A stretch of 64,000 nt of DNA from Paracoccus sp. DMF-8. Lineage in GTDB: Bacteria; Pseudomonadota; Alphaproteobacteria; Rhodobacterales; Rhodobacteraceae. Both the position numbers and the translations under genes were made by a program. Under the pieces are notes generated by a model that did no database searches, was not told where the DNA came from, and worked only from the letters and a program-made list of their open reading frames with translations. Where the stretch lies: the NCBI RefSeq assembly GCF_029309835.1, contig NZ_JARJHL010000010.1:124001-188000 (forward strand). Reading direction: 5' to 3'. Shown here piece after piece: positions 54,307-63,751 of this stretch; position 1 is the stretch's first letter, and every line of letters starts with the position of its first letter.

Positions 54307-54868
54307 CCCGCAGGTTCACCCTTTCCCGGATGACCGGAAGCGTCTTGCTCAACACAGCCCCGCAGGGTGACGCGGCACCCGTCACCCGTTCACACACCCC
54401 GATCAATACCCGCCGCGCGCAAGACGGCGCCGCGCTGCCGCTGGCCACCCATGCCAAGGACACCGCCACCCGCCAACGGATCGCGGCAGGCGCCGGGAAT
54501 GCTGCTCAGGACGGCCCCGCAGATACGCATGACCACACAGGGACCGCGCGCCCGCCCCTGACCGACTGCGCCGTCATCCCCGGCGCCAGCCACCTCAGCG
54601 GCACACCCCGGATCGCCGCCCCGACATCGCTCCGCCCGACATCGCCCCGCCGAACGCGGTCATGCCAAAACGCGCCGCATCCCGATCGCCGCAAGCATCG
54701 ACCTGCACCACGCCAACAACCTCGGCCGGGCCGCCCGACAAACTCCGCGATCCGCGCCAATGCCGATCCGTCCCGCCAACAGATCGCCCGCATCCCCATT
54801 CTTCATCACGAAAATACCCGCGGGGTCCGGGGGCGGCGGCCCTGCTGCCTCGGCCAGCCGGGTGACCG
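54307..54868. other. 562-base unassigned stretch before mccA
   Basis: A plus-strand frame from ATG 54303 (MTRRFTLSRMTGSVLLNTAP) runs nearly to mccA. Its first third has coding-like composition ('ALPLATHAKDTATRQRIAAG'), but the rest is Pro/Arg-rich and probably out of frame. It may be one further small gene with indels, or non-coding. No domain recognised. Confidence 0.3.
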
Positions 54869-56802
54869 ATGTTTGACAAGATCCTGATCGCGAACCGGGG
54901 CGAGATCGCCTGCCGCATCATCGACACCGCCCGCAAGCTGGGCCTGCGCACGGTGGCGGTCTATTCCGACGCCGACCGTGCCGCGCGCCATGTCGCCATG
55001 GCCGACGAGGCCGTCCATATCGGCGGCCCCGCCCCACGCGACAGCTATCTGCGCGGCGATGCGATCATCGCCGCCGCGCAGGAAACCGGCGCGCAGGCGA
55101 TCCATCCGGGCTACGGCTTCCTGTCCGAAAACCCCGATTTCGTCGATGCGGTCACTGCCGGCGAGGTTGACCTTCATCGGCCCGCTCGGCGGCATGCGAT
55201 CCGCAAGATGGGGCTGAAGGACGCCGCCAAGGCGCTGATGGAGCAGGCCGGCGTGCCGGTCGTGCCCGGCTATCACGGCGACGCGATCAGGACCCCGATC
55301 ATCCTTGCGGCACAGGCCGATGCAGATCGGCTATCCCGTGCTGATCAAGGCGGTCGCCGGCGGCGGCGGCAAGGGGATGCGGCTGGTCGAACGCGCGCAC
55401 GATTTCGCCGCCGCCCTGCAATCCGCGCAGGGCGAGGCCGCGACGGCATTCGGCAACCCCGCCGTGCTGATCGAGAAATACGTCCAGCAGCCCCGCCATA
55501 TCGAGGTGCAGGTCTTTGGCGACGGCACCCGCGCCGTCCATCTGTTCGAACGCGACTGCTCGCTGCAACGCCGCCACCAGAAGGTGATCGAGGAAGCCCC
55601 TGCCCCCGGCATGACCCCGAAATGCGTCGGGCCATGGGCGAAGCCGCGACCCGCGCGGCGGAGGCGATCGGCTACGCCGGCGCGGGCACCATCGAATTCA
55701 TCGTCGATGGCAGCGACGGCCTGCGCCCGGACGGCTTCTGGTTCATGGAAATGAACACCCGGCTGCAGGTCGAACATCCCGTCACCGAACTGATCACCGG
55801 CGTCGATCTGGTCGAGTGGCAGCTGCGCGTCGCCAGCGGCGAGCCGCTGCCCGCAACTCAGGACCAGCTGACCATCACCGGCCACGCCTTCGAGGCCCGA
55901 CTTTATGCCGAGGACGTCCCCGCAGGCTTCCTGCCCGCAACCGGCACGCTGGCGCATCTGGTCTTTCCCGACAGCGCCCGCGTCGAAACCGGCGTGCGGC
56001 AGGGCGACACGATCAGCCCGTGGTATGACCCGATGATCGCCAAGCTTGTGACCCACGGCCCGACCCGCGCCATCGCCCTGCGCGCGCTGGAAACCGCGCT
56101 GGTCGATACCGAGGTCGCGGGTTCGGTCACCAATGTCGATTTCCTGATCGCCCTGACCCGGCATCCCGGTTTCAACCGGGGCGAGGTGGATACCGGCCTG
56201 ATCGGCCGCGACCTTGACGCGCTGGTCGCCGCCGCTGAACCCGATCCGCGCGCCCGCGCGCTGGCGGTGATCGGCCTTGCAGGCCTTGATGATCCGCAGA
56301 TCCGGGGCGGGGTGACGCTGTGGCAGCCCCTGCGTCGCACCATCGCCTGGGATGGCGGGCAGGCGGTGCCTGAGGTGCTGGGCCCCGGCGCCGCGCGCGT
56401 CACGCTGGACGGCACCAGCCATGACATCCGCCACACCGGCGGGCGCTGGTGGGTCGATGGCGGCCCGCGACAGTCGCGCATCGTCAACCATGCCGCCGGA
56501 ACCAGCGTCTTTGGCGGGCGCACGGTGACGCTGACCCCGCTGGACCCGCTGGATCGCGGCGGGGATGAGATCGGCGGGGGCTGACGCTGTCGCCGATGCC
56601 GGGTCTGGTCAAGGCCGTGTTCGTCGAACCGGGACAGGAGGTCACGGCGGGCGACCGGCTGGCCATTCTGGAAGCGATGAAGATGGAACATACCCTGACC
56701 GCCGCCCGCGATGGCCGCGTGGCCGAGGTTCTGGCCCGCCCCGGCGATCAGGTTCAGGCGGGCGCCCCCCTGATCCGGCTGGAGGAGGACGCCGATGCCT
56801 GA
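54869..56802 (+). pseudogene. mccA: 3-methylcrotonyl-CoA carboxylase biotin-containing (alpha) subunit, several frameshifts
   Basis: About 645 residues when restored. Biotin carboxylase part: MFDKILIANRGEIACRIIDT, 'AIHPGYGFLSENPDFVDAV', then a shifted stretch to about 55300, '[20 protein letters not shown]' and '[20 protein letters not shown]' in another frame, and back for '[20 protein letters not shown]'. A final break near 56580 separates the biotinyl domain, 'LSPMPGLVKAVFVEPGQEV' with the biotin lysine in ILEAMKMEHTL. At least four indels are required. Homologous to pccA, but its place in the leucine cluster indicates MCC. Errors rather than decay are likely. Confidence 0.88.
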
Positions 56803-57458
56803 CATCCCGATCCTGTGGCATGTCCCGCTGTCGCGTTCGATGCGGGTGATGTGGCTGCTGGAAGAAATCGGCTGCGACTATGACCTGCGGCGGGTCGATT
56901 TCTTTGACGGCTCGATGCGGGCGGATGATTATGCCAGCCTGCATCCGGCGGGTCGCGTGCCGGTCCTGCAGATCGACGGGCTGACCCTGCACGAATCCGG
57001 CGCGATGATCGAATATCTGTGCGAAACCCGCGCGCCCGCGCTGATGCGCGGGCCGGGGCAGGCGGGGCGCGGGGAATGGCTGGACTGGCTGCATTTCGCG
57101 GAAACCCTTGGCCAGCATCTGGCGAACCTGACCCAGCACCATATCGTCCTGCGCGAGGATTGGCAGCGTTCGCCCACCGTGATGAAACTGGAATCGGCAC
57201 CGGCTGTCGCGCGCGCTGCGTCTGGTCGAAACCGCGCTGAGCGGTCGCGACTGGCTGATGGGCGAATTTTCCGGCGTCGATTGCGCGGTCGGCTGGTCGG
57301 TCTGGCTGGCGCGCCGCTTTACCGCGCTGGACCCCCGCCCCGCGCTGGCCGGTTACGTCGAACGCTGCGCCGCGCGCCCGGCGTTTCAGCGCAGCCTGCC
57401 CGCGCCGGGTGAAAAGCTGATCTATTCCCGTGATTTTTACGAGGTGCCCGATGTCTGA
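56795..57458 (+). pseudogene. glutathione S-transferase family protein, frameshifted
   Basis: About 221 residues with one indel near 57200. N-terminal thioredoxin-like domain: 'PILWHVPLSRSMRVMWLLEE', 'HPAGRVPVLQIDGLTLHESG' (the cis-Pro VPVL and ESG motif) and 'AMIEYLCETRAP'. The C-terminal helical domain resumes as 'LSRALRLVETALSGRDWLMG', 'EFSGVDCAVGWSVWLARRFT' and ends YEVPDV. The start overlaps the mccA end, and the stop overlaps hmgL. GSTs are regularly found in this spot in Rhodobacteraceae leucine clusters; role unclear. Confidence 0.83.
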
Positions 57459-58314
57459 CCCGGTCGAGATATTCGAGGTCGGCCCGCGCGACGGCTTGCA
57501 GAACGAAAAGCGCCTGATCCCCACCGCCGAAAAGATCGCGCTGGTCGATCTGCTGTCCACCGCCGGTTTTCGCCGGATCGAGGTGACCAGTTTCGTACCG
57601 CCGAAATGGGTCCCGCAGATGGCCGACGCCGCCGGGGTCATGGCCGGGATCACCCGCGCGCCCGGTGTCAGCTATGCCGTGCTGACCCCGAACATCAGGG
57701 GGTATGAGAACGCCCGTGCCGCCCGCGCATCCGAGGTCGCGATCTTTGCCAGCGCCTCCGAAGGGTTTTCCAGGGCCAATCTGAACGCGACGATTGCCGA
57801 AAGTCTGGAACGTCTGGCCCCGGTGGCTGCGGCCGCGCTGGCCGATGGCATCTTGCTGCGCGGCTATGTTTCTGTGGTGACGGATTGCCCCTTTGACGGG
57901 CCGACGCCGCCCGGAAACGTCGCCCGCGTCGCGGCGGCCCTGCGCGACATGGGCTGCTATGAAATCAGCCTTGGCGAGACGATCGGGCAGGGGCGGCCGG
58001 AAACCATCGACGCCATGCTGACGGCCGTGCTGGACGAACTGCCTGCGGACCGTCTGGCCGGGCATTACCACGACACGGCAGGGCGCGCGCTGGAAAACAT
58101 CGACGCGAGCCTTGCGCGCGGGCTGCGGGTCTTTGACGCCGCGGTGGGCGGGCTTGGCGGCTGTCCCTATGCGCCGGGGGCCGGGGGCAATGTCGCGACC
58201 GAACGGGTCGCCGCGCATCTGGCCGCGCAGGGCCATGCGACAGGGCTGGACATGGACATCATCGGGCAGGCCGCGCGAATGGCGCGGGCCATGCGCGGCA
58301 CGACGGGGGATTGA
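57451..58314 (+). CDS. mvaB: hydroxymethylglutaryl-CoA lyase
   Basis: 287 residues from ATG 57451. It cleaves HMG-CoA to acetyl-CoA and acetoacetate, ending leucine degradation. Signatures: 'FEVGPRDGLQNEKRLIPTAE' (metal-binding Asp in PRDG), 'IEVTSFVPPKWVPQMADA', 'VSVVTDCPFDGPTPP', 'AGHYHDTAGRALENI' (metal His pair) and 'AAVGGLGGCPYAPGAGGNV', with the catalytic Cys in GGCPYAPG. Coupled to the GST gene by overlap. Confidence 0.95.
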   Translation: MSDPVEIFEVGPRDGLQNEKRLIPTAEKIALVDLLSTAGFRRIEVTSFVPPKWVPQMADAAGVMAGITRAPGVSYAVLTPNIRGYENARAARASEVAIFASASEGFSRANLNATIAESLERLAPVAAAALADGILLRGYVSVVTDCPFDGPTPPGNVARVAAALRDMGCYEISLGETIGQGRPETIDAMLTAVLDELPADRLAGHYHDTAGRALENIDASLARGLRVFDAAVGGLGGCPYAPGAGGNVATERVAAHLAAQGHATGLDMDIIGQAARMARAMRGTTGD

Positions 58315-58317
58315 CGC

Positions 58318-59103
58318 ATGAGCTATGAGACGATCCGCATCGACAGTGACGCGCGCGGCGTGACCACCCTCTGGCTGGCGCGCGCGGATAAACACAATGC
58401 GCTGTCTGCGCAGATGATCCGCGAACTGACCGATGCCGCGCTGGCTCTGGGCGATGACGACCGCACCCGCGTCGTCATTCTGGCCGCCGAGGGGCACAGC
58501 TTTTGCGCGGGCGGCGATCTGGGCTGGATGCAGGACCAGATGCGCGCCGATGCCACGACCCGCAGGGCCGGCGCGCGCGAGCTTGCCATGATGCTGAACG
58601 CCCTGAACGAAATGCCCAAACCCCTGATCGGCCGGGTTCACGGCAATGCCTTTGGCGGCGGTGTCGGCATGATTTCGGTCTGCGATGTCGCCATCGGCCA
58701 GCAGGGCGCGAAATTCGCCCTGACCGAAACCCGCCTTGGCCTGATCCCCGCCACCATCGGCCCCTATGTCCTGTCCCGCATGGGCGAGGACCGCGCCCGC
58801 CGCGTCTTCATGTCGGGCCGGGTCTTTGACGCCGAGGAGGCCGTGGGGCTGAACCTGCTGGCCCGCGCGACGACCGCGGAGGATTTGGATGCCGCCGTGG
58901 CCTTCGAGGTCGAACCCTATCTGTCCTGCGCGCCGGGCGCGGTGGCCGCCGCCAAACGCCTCGCCCGCCGCCTTGGCCCCCGCATCGACGCCGAGGTGAT
59001 CGACGCCAGTATCGACGATCTCGTCTCGGTCTGGGAAGGTGCCGAGGCGCCCGAAGGGATCGCGGCCTTTTTCGACAAGCGCAAACCGCCGTGGCAGAGC
59101 TGA
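58318..59103 (+). CDS. liuC: enoyl-CoA hydratase/isomerase (methylglutaconyl-CoA hydratase type)
   Basis: 261 residues, three bases after hmgL. Crotonase signatures: 'GHSFCAGGDLGWMQDQM' (oxyanion hole, CAGGDL) and 'PLIGRVHGNAFGGGVGMISV' with 'CDVAIGQQGAKFALTETRLG'. The Glu in ALTETRLGLIP matches a catalytic glutamate of hydratases. By position it hydrates 3-methylglutaconyl-CoA between MCC and HMG-CoA lyase. Confidence 0.9.
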   Translation: MSYETIRIDSDARGVTTLWLARADKHNALSAQMIRELTDAALALGDDDRTRVVILAAEGHSFCAGGDLGWMQDQMRADATTRRAGARELAMMLNALNEMPKPLIGRVHGNAFGGGVGMISVCDVAIGQQGAKFALTETRLGLIPATIGPYVLSRMGEDRARRVFMSGRVFDAEEAVGLNLLARATTAEDLDAAVAFEVEPYLSCAPGAVAAAKRLARRLGPRIDAEVIDASIDDLVSVWEGAEAPEGIAAFFDKRKPPWQS

Positions 59104-59752
59104 GGCAGCGCCGGGCATGTCAAGGGTGCTTCTCGGGCGCGTCGGGCCGCTAACCCGATGGTATTCGTCGCGGGAAATCCAGATGGGCAGGGCTTTGGCA
59201 AGGACGCCGTTTGAACCGTCATCGATCTGATGGGGCGGCATTTCACCACGAAGTTCCTTTCTGGCGACATGGTCGCGGGTCGATGCCGGGATTTCGCAAG
59301 ATGGTCCGGGGCGGTTGTTTCGACATCGGACTTGGGCCGGTGCGGGTGGCATGGGACAGCGTGGACGACGATACCGGGCGTGACCCTTCGTGCGGTTGAT
59401 CGGGCGCAGCGGATCGCACGGAACAGGCCGTGAACCCGTTGGGACGAGCGACGGCGGCCGTGACGAATGAAAAGATCGGATGCGATGCCCCGTTTTTGTC
59501 GGGCAAGCGATTCGATGGGACCCGCGCGCGTCCGCAGTTTTCTGGCAGCGAAAAGGAGGCGGCGAGGGCCGAGATGGCGCGCGATGTTGTTCGGGCGGAT
59601 CCGTCTTTCCGGCGCTGGTTGCACAGCCCCACAGCGATCCGCCCCTGCAGGCGCGGAATGGGTGCCATGCGACAATGCCGGGCTGACAAGACGCCCGTTC
59701 GCTGTTAACGCAAACAATCGCGAACATCCCTCATTCTCCTAGCAGGTGCCCT
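59104..59752. other. 649-base region without a supported gene
   Basis: Between liuC and the MFS gene. Several 60-150-codon frames exist on both strands, but none has a domain, good start or coding-like composition. The last 50 bases (59700-59752) are AT-richer and include TTCTCCTAGCAGG before the MFS start, so a promoter is likely there. Possibly degraded DNA. Confidence 0.4.
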
Positions 59753-60951
59753 ATGCCGCCGCAGCCAAACCTGACACTCGCCGTTCTGGCGCTGGGCCTT
59801 GGTGCCTTTGCGATCGGCACCTCTGAATTCGCGGCCATGGGCCTGCTGCCCTGGTTTGCCGCCGATCTGGGCGCGACCGAACCGCAGGCGGGCCATGTCA
59901 TCAGCGCCTATGCCATGGGCGTGGTGATCGGTGCGCCGCTGACCTCGATTCTCGGGGCGCGGCTGCCGCGCTGCCGCTATCTGGCGGCGCTGATCGCGAT
60001 CTATGGGGTCGCGAACCTGCTGGCGGCGGTGCTGCCGGGCTATCACACGCTGGTCGGCATGCGCTTTCTGGCGGGGCTGCCGCATGGCGGTTTTCTGGGC
60101 GTGGCCATGCTGTTTGCCGCCGACGCCCTGCCACGCGAACAGCGCGCCAAGGGGGTGACGCAGATCCTGCTGGGGCTGACCATCGCCAATATCGTCGGCG
60201 TGCCGCTGGCCAGTGCCATCGGGCAGGGGCTGGGCTGGCGTTGGGGCTTTGCCCTGCCGGGGCTGCTGGCGCTGATCGCCGCCGTCCTGATCCTGAGGCT
60301 GGCGCCGCGCGTCGGCAGCGACCCCGATGCGCGCCCCCTGCAAGAGCTGCGCGCGCTTGGCAACCCCGCCGTCATTCAGGTTCTGCTGGTCGGGGCCATC
60401 GGCTTTGGCGGGCTGTTCGCGGTCTATGCCTATCTGTCGGCGGCGATGATCGCCACGACCGGGGCGCCGGGCTGGGCCGTGCCGCTGGCGCTGTCGGCCT
60501 TTGGGATCGGCGGCACTTTGGGCAGCATCGGGGCGGCGCGGCTGACGATCCGGCTGGGCGTGTTCCGTTCGGCGGCGGCGCTGATCGCCTTTATGGCCGC
60601 GACGCAGGCCTTTGCCTCTTTCGCGGTGGGAAGCTGGCCGTTGATGGTGGCTTCGGCGCTGATCCTCGGGCTTGGGTCGGGGATGGTGGTGCCCTTGCAG
60701 ACGCGGCTGATGGATGTCGCGGGGCCTGCGCAATCCATGGCGGCGGCGATGAATCACGCGGCCTTCAATGCCGCCAATGCGCTTGGGCCCTGGGTTGCCG
60801 GTCTGGCGCTGAATGCGGGCTGGGGCTGGCGGTCGTCCGGTCTGGTCGGGGTTGGCCTGTCCTGCGCCGGAATGATCGCGCTGGTCTCACGCGGCGCTAT
60901 GCGCTGGCACATGGTGACGATGGTTCGCGCCACCTGCGGGTCGGGGGATAG
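59753..60951 (+). CDS. MFS transporter (AraJ/sugar-efflux type), 3' end uncertain
   Basis: Twelve-helix major facilitator. 'AFAIGTSEFAAMGLLPWFAA' and 'VIGAPLTSILGARLPRCRYL' are hallmarks of the AraJ/YdhP exporters; 'FLAGLPHGGFLGVAMLFAAD' and 'GIGGTLGSIGAARLTIRLG' follow. As read, the frame runs on to 61096 with an unconserved Arg-rich tail. The family length (about 398) and the tail 'RRYALAHGDDGSRHL' in another frame suggest one indel near 60890 and a true stop at 60951. Substrate unknown. Confidence 0.85.
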
Positions 60952-61196
60952 CGGGGCGCGATCTTGCCGCGAGGGCCGCGCCCATCATGGCCGCCGCGTC
61001 CCGGATGATCCCGGTCGGGCCGCATCGCAAAGGGGCCGGGAAGGCGTGCCACCTTTACCCTTTCCCCGTCTTTACCCTATCGCCGTCTTTCGGTAATGCG
61101 CGGCATGATCCACGATAACCCCGCCCTGTCTGCCCGCCGGTCCTGCGCCGTGACCGGTTCTGCGAAAACCCGGTTCCGGGTGCGGGTGGTGTTGCA

Positions 61197-62192
61197 ATGA
61201 GTGCCGGGATGGCGACGGGTTCCCCCCCGGCCAGCCTGTTGTCGGTTGCGCCGATGATGGACTGGACGGACAGCAATTGCAGGCGGTTTCACCGCATGCT
61301 CAGCCGCCGGGCGCTGCTGTATACGGAAATGGTGACCTCGGCCGCGATCGTGCATGGCGATCTGTCGCGGCTGCTGGATTATGATGCCTGCGAACATCCC
61401 GTGGCCCTGCAACTGGGCGGCTCGGATCCGGCGCAGTTGCGGCAGGCGGTCGGGATCGCGGCGGATTGGGGCTATGACGAGATCAACCTGAATGTCGGCT
61501 GCCCAAGCGACCGCGTGCAATCGGGCTGTTTCGGCGCGGTGCTGATGACGCGGCCGGAGCTGGTTGCGGATTGCGTGGCCGGGATGATCGCGGTCAGCCC
61601 GGTCGAGATCACGGTGAAATGCCGCATCGGCGTCGATGACCAGATCCCCGAAGACGTGCTGCCCGATTTCATCGCCCGGATGCGCGCGGCGGGGGTCCGG
61701 CGGATGGCGATTCATGCGCGCAAGGCGTGGTTGCAGGGGCTTTCCCCGCGTGAGAACCGCGAAATTCCGCCGCTGGACTATCCGCTGGTGCATCGGATGA
61801 AGGCCGAATTTCCCGATATGGACCTGTCGGTCAATGGCGGGATTGCGACCTTGGATCAGGTGCAGGACCACCTGCGGGTCATGGACGGGGTGATGGTCGG
61901 GCGCGCGGCCTATCATCAGCCCTGGGATATCCTGGGGGCGGCGGATGGTTTGTGGGGCGAGGCGCCGCCCTTTGAGACGCCCACCGATGCGGCGCTGGCG
62001 ATGCGGCCCCTGATTCTGGCGCATCTGGAACGGGGCGGGCGGCTGCATCAGGTCACGCGCCATATGCCGGGCCTGTTTCATGGGCGGCCAGGGGCGCGGC
62101 AATGGCGCCGGGTGCTGTCCGAGGGGGCATCCACCGGCGGGATCGAGGTCTGTGACGCGGCCCTGGCCCAGACCCGGATCGATCCCGACTGA
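61197..62192 (+). CDS. dusA: tRNA-dihydrouridine(20/20a) synthase
   Basis: 331-residue FMN enzyme reducing uridine 20/20a in the tRNA D-loop. 'LLSVAPMMDWTDSNCRRFHR' is the DusA-specific N-terminus; 'INLNVGCPSDRVQSGCFGAV' holds the catalytic Cys of the Dus motif; 'IHARKAWLQGLSPRENREIP' and 'VNGGIATLDQVQDHLRVMDG' and 'VMVGRAAYHQPW' are FMN-phosphate and tRNA contact regions. Length and start are normal. Confidence 0.96.
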   Translation: MSAGMATGSPPASLLSVAPMMDWTDSNCRRFHRMLSRRALLYTEMVTSAAIVHGDLSRLLDYDACEHPVALQLGGSDPAQLRQAVGIAADWGYDEINLNVGCPSDRVQSGCFGAVLMTRPELVADCVAGMIAVSPVEITVKCRIGVDDQIPEDVLPDFIARMRAAGVRRMAIHARKAWLQGLSPRENREIPPLDYPLVHRMKAEFPDMDLSVNGGIATLDQVQDHLRVMDGVMVGRAAYHQPWDILGAADGLWGEAPPFETPTDAALAMRPLILAHLERGGRLHQVTRHMPGLFHGRPGARQWRRVLSEGASTGGIEVCDAALAQTRIDPD

Positions 62193-62299
62193 ATGAACGG
62201 CCGGGTGTGGCAACGCTGCTTGCCGACTTGTGGCGTACGGTGGGTCTGGATCGGTTTTTGGGGGTATTTATATGATGAAGAAATAGTTCCCGGCCTGAT
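62193..62299. other. short intergenic region between dusA and mazG
   Basis: 107 bases between convergent genes. It includes GTATTTATATGATGAAGAAATAG, an AT-rich run unusual for this window; no hairpin with a T-run is evident. Confidence 0.3.
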
Positions 62300-63137
62300 T
62301 CATCTGCGTTCCGCGGCCTTGGCGGCGTCCCAGAGCCGGTCCATTTCCGCCAGATCGCTGTCTTTGGGCTGGCGGCCCTGACGGGCGAGTTCGGATTCGA
62401 TGAACTGGAAGCGGCGGGTGAATTCGCATTGGCGCCGCGCAGCGCCTCTTCGGGGTCGAGGTCGAGGTGGCGGGCGAGATTGGCCATGACGAACAGGAGA
62501 TCGCCGAATTCCTCGGTCAGTTCGGCCTTGCCCTTGTGGTCGCGGGCCTCGACCAGTTCGGCGGTTTCTTCGGTGAGTTTGTCCAGCACCTGCGCCGCGC
62601 CCGGCCAGTCGAAGCCGACGCGGGCGGCGCGGTTTTGCAGCTTGATCGCGCGGGTCAATGCGGGCAGGCCAAGCGCGACCCCGTCCAGCACGCCTTTTTC
62701 GGCGCGTCCGGCGCGTTCGCGGGCCTTGATCTCTTCCCAGTCCCTGACCTGCTGTTCGGCGGATTTGTCGCGGTTTTCGTCGCCGAAGACATGGGGGTGG
62801 CGGGCGATCAGCTTGTCCGAGATCCGGCGCGCGACATCGTCGAAGCCGAGCATCCCGGCCTCTTGCGCCATTTGCGCGTGAAAGACGACCTGCAGCAGCA
62901 GGTCGCCCAGTTCGCCGGGGAATTCGTCCCGGGCCTGACGCGCGATGGTATCGGCGACCTCATGCGCCTCTTCGATGGTATAGGGCGCGATCGAGGCGAA
63001 ATCCTGTTCGATATCCCAAGGGCAGCCCCGTTCCGGGTCGCGCAGGGCGGCCATGATGGCACGCAGCCGCTGGAGCTGGTCGGCGTGGTCCGGCGCGGCA
63101 AGAGGGTACTTTTCGGGGTGGCGGAAGCGTTCGGCAT
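62300..63137 (-). pseudogene. mazG: nucleoside triphosphate pyrophosphohydrolase MazG, frameshifted
   Basis: House-cleaning NTP pyrophosphatase. Core motifs: 'CPWDIEQDFASIAPYTIEEA' and 'GELGDLLLQVVFHAQMAQEA' (EExxE-type metal ligands spread over these), repeated in the second half as 'AELTEEFGDLLFVMANLARH'. A base is missing near 62424-62430, after which 'KFTRRFQFIESELARQGRQP' and 'WDAAKAAERR' finish at TGA 62300. The N-terminus is also unclear: the ATG at 63137 is in another frame from 'PLAAPDHADQLQRLRAIMAA', so a second indel near 63115 is likely. About 275 residues if restored. Confidence 0.88.
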
Positions 63138-63401
63138 GTCCGGCCTTCTGGTTTGGGAACTGGTCAGGGCTGTGCCACAGGAGCGGCGGTTTGTCTACGC
63201 AGGGTTGGGGTCGGACCTGTCGCCGGGATGCCCACGAAGAGGTGACCGGATGCCTGTCGCACGGGCCTGTCGCGGCTTCTCGCACGTTCTGTCGCCGGCG
63301 CGCAGATAGGTTGCGCGCCAATCCGCGCCCCGATCCATGTGGGCCAGCCAGCGCCACGGGCGCCTTCGACACGCCGTTCTGACATGCCAGGGGAAAACCA
63401 C
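63138..63401. other. intergenic region upstream of yajC and mazG
   Basis: 264 bases between divergent genes. The minus-strand frame into mazG remains open but is not conserved-looking. An AGGGGAAAACC ribosome site (63389-63399) precedes yajC. No other element is visible. Confidence 0.35.
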
Positions 63402-63736
63402 ATGTTCGTCACCCCCGCATTCGCGCAGGCCACCGGCCAACCTTCGGGCGCCGCGGGACTTGCGTCCTTTGTCCGCTTCGACTCCGGGTGTTCGTCATCA
63501 TGTATTTCTTGATGATCCGTCCCCAGCAAAAGCGCATGAAGGAACATCGCGCGATGGTCGAGGCGCTGAAAAAAGGCGATGAGATCGTGACCCAGGGCGG
63601 TCTGATCGGCAAGGTCGTCGCCGTGCGTGACAACGAGGCCGAGGTGGAAATCGCGTCTGGCGTCAACGTGCGCGTCGTGCGCTCGACCATCGCGTCGGTC
63701 GTCAACCGCACCGCGCCGGTCGCCGCCAACAACTGA
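63402..63736 (+). pseudogene. yajC: preprotein translocase subunit YajC, frameshifted
   Basis: 111 residues when one base is restored near 63470-63488. The start at 63402 reads MFVTPAFAQATGQPSGAAG; the frame then slips, and the hydrophobic helix with the family motif continues 'VFVIMYFLMIRPQQKRMKEH' and 'ALKKGDEIVTQGGLIGKVVA'. YajC is a one-helix accessory of the SecDF complex. It is followed 15 bases later by secD, the classical order. The break lies in the N-terminal membrane segment and is probably an error. Confidence 0.92.
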
Positions 63737-63751
63737 GGAATCACCCTCCAC

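Noticed and set aside
57319..59727. 802-codon minus-strand open frame
   Set aside because: Antisense of hmgL and liuC extended into a gene-free gap; no recognisable domain.
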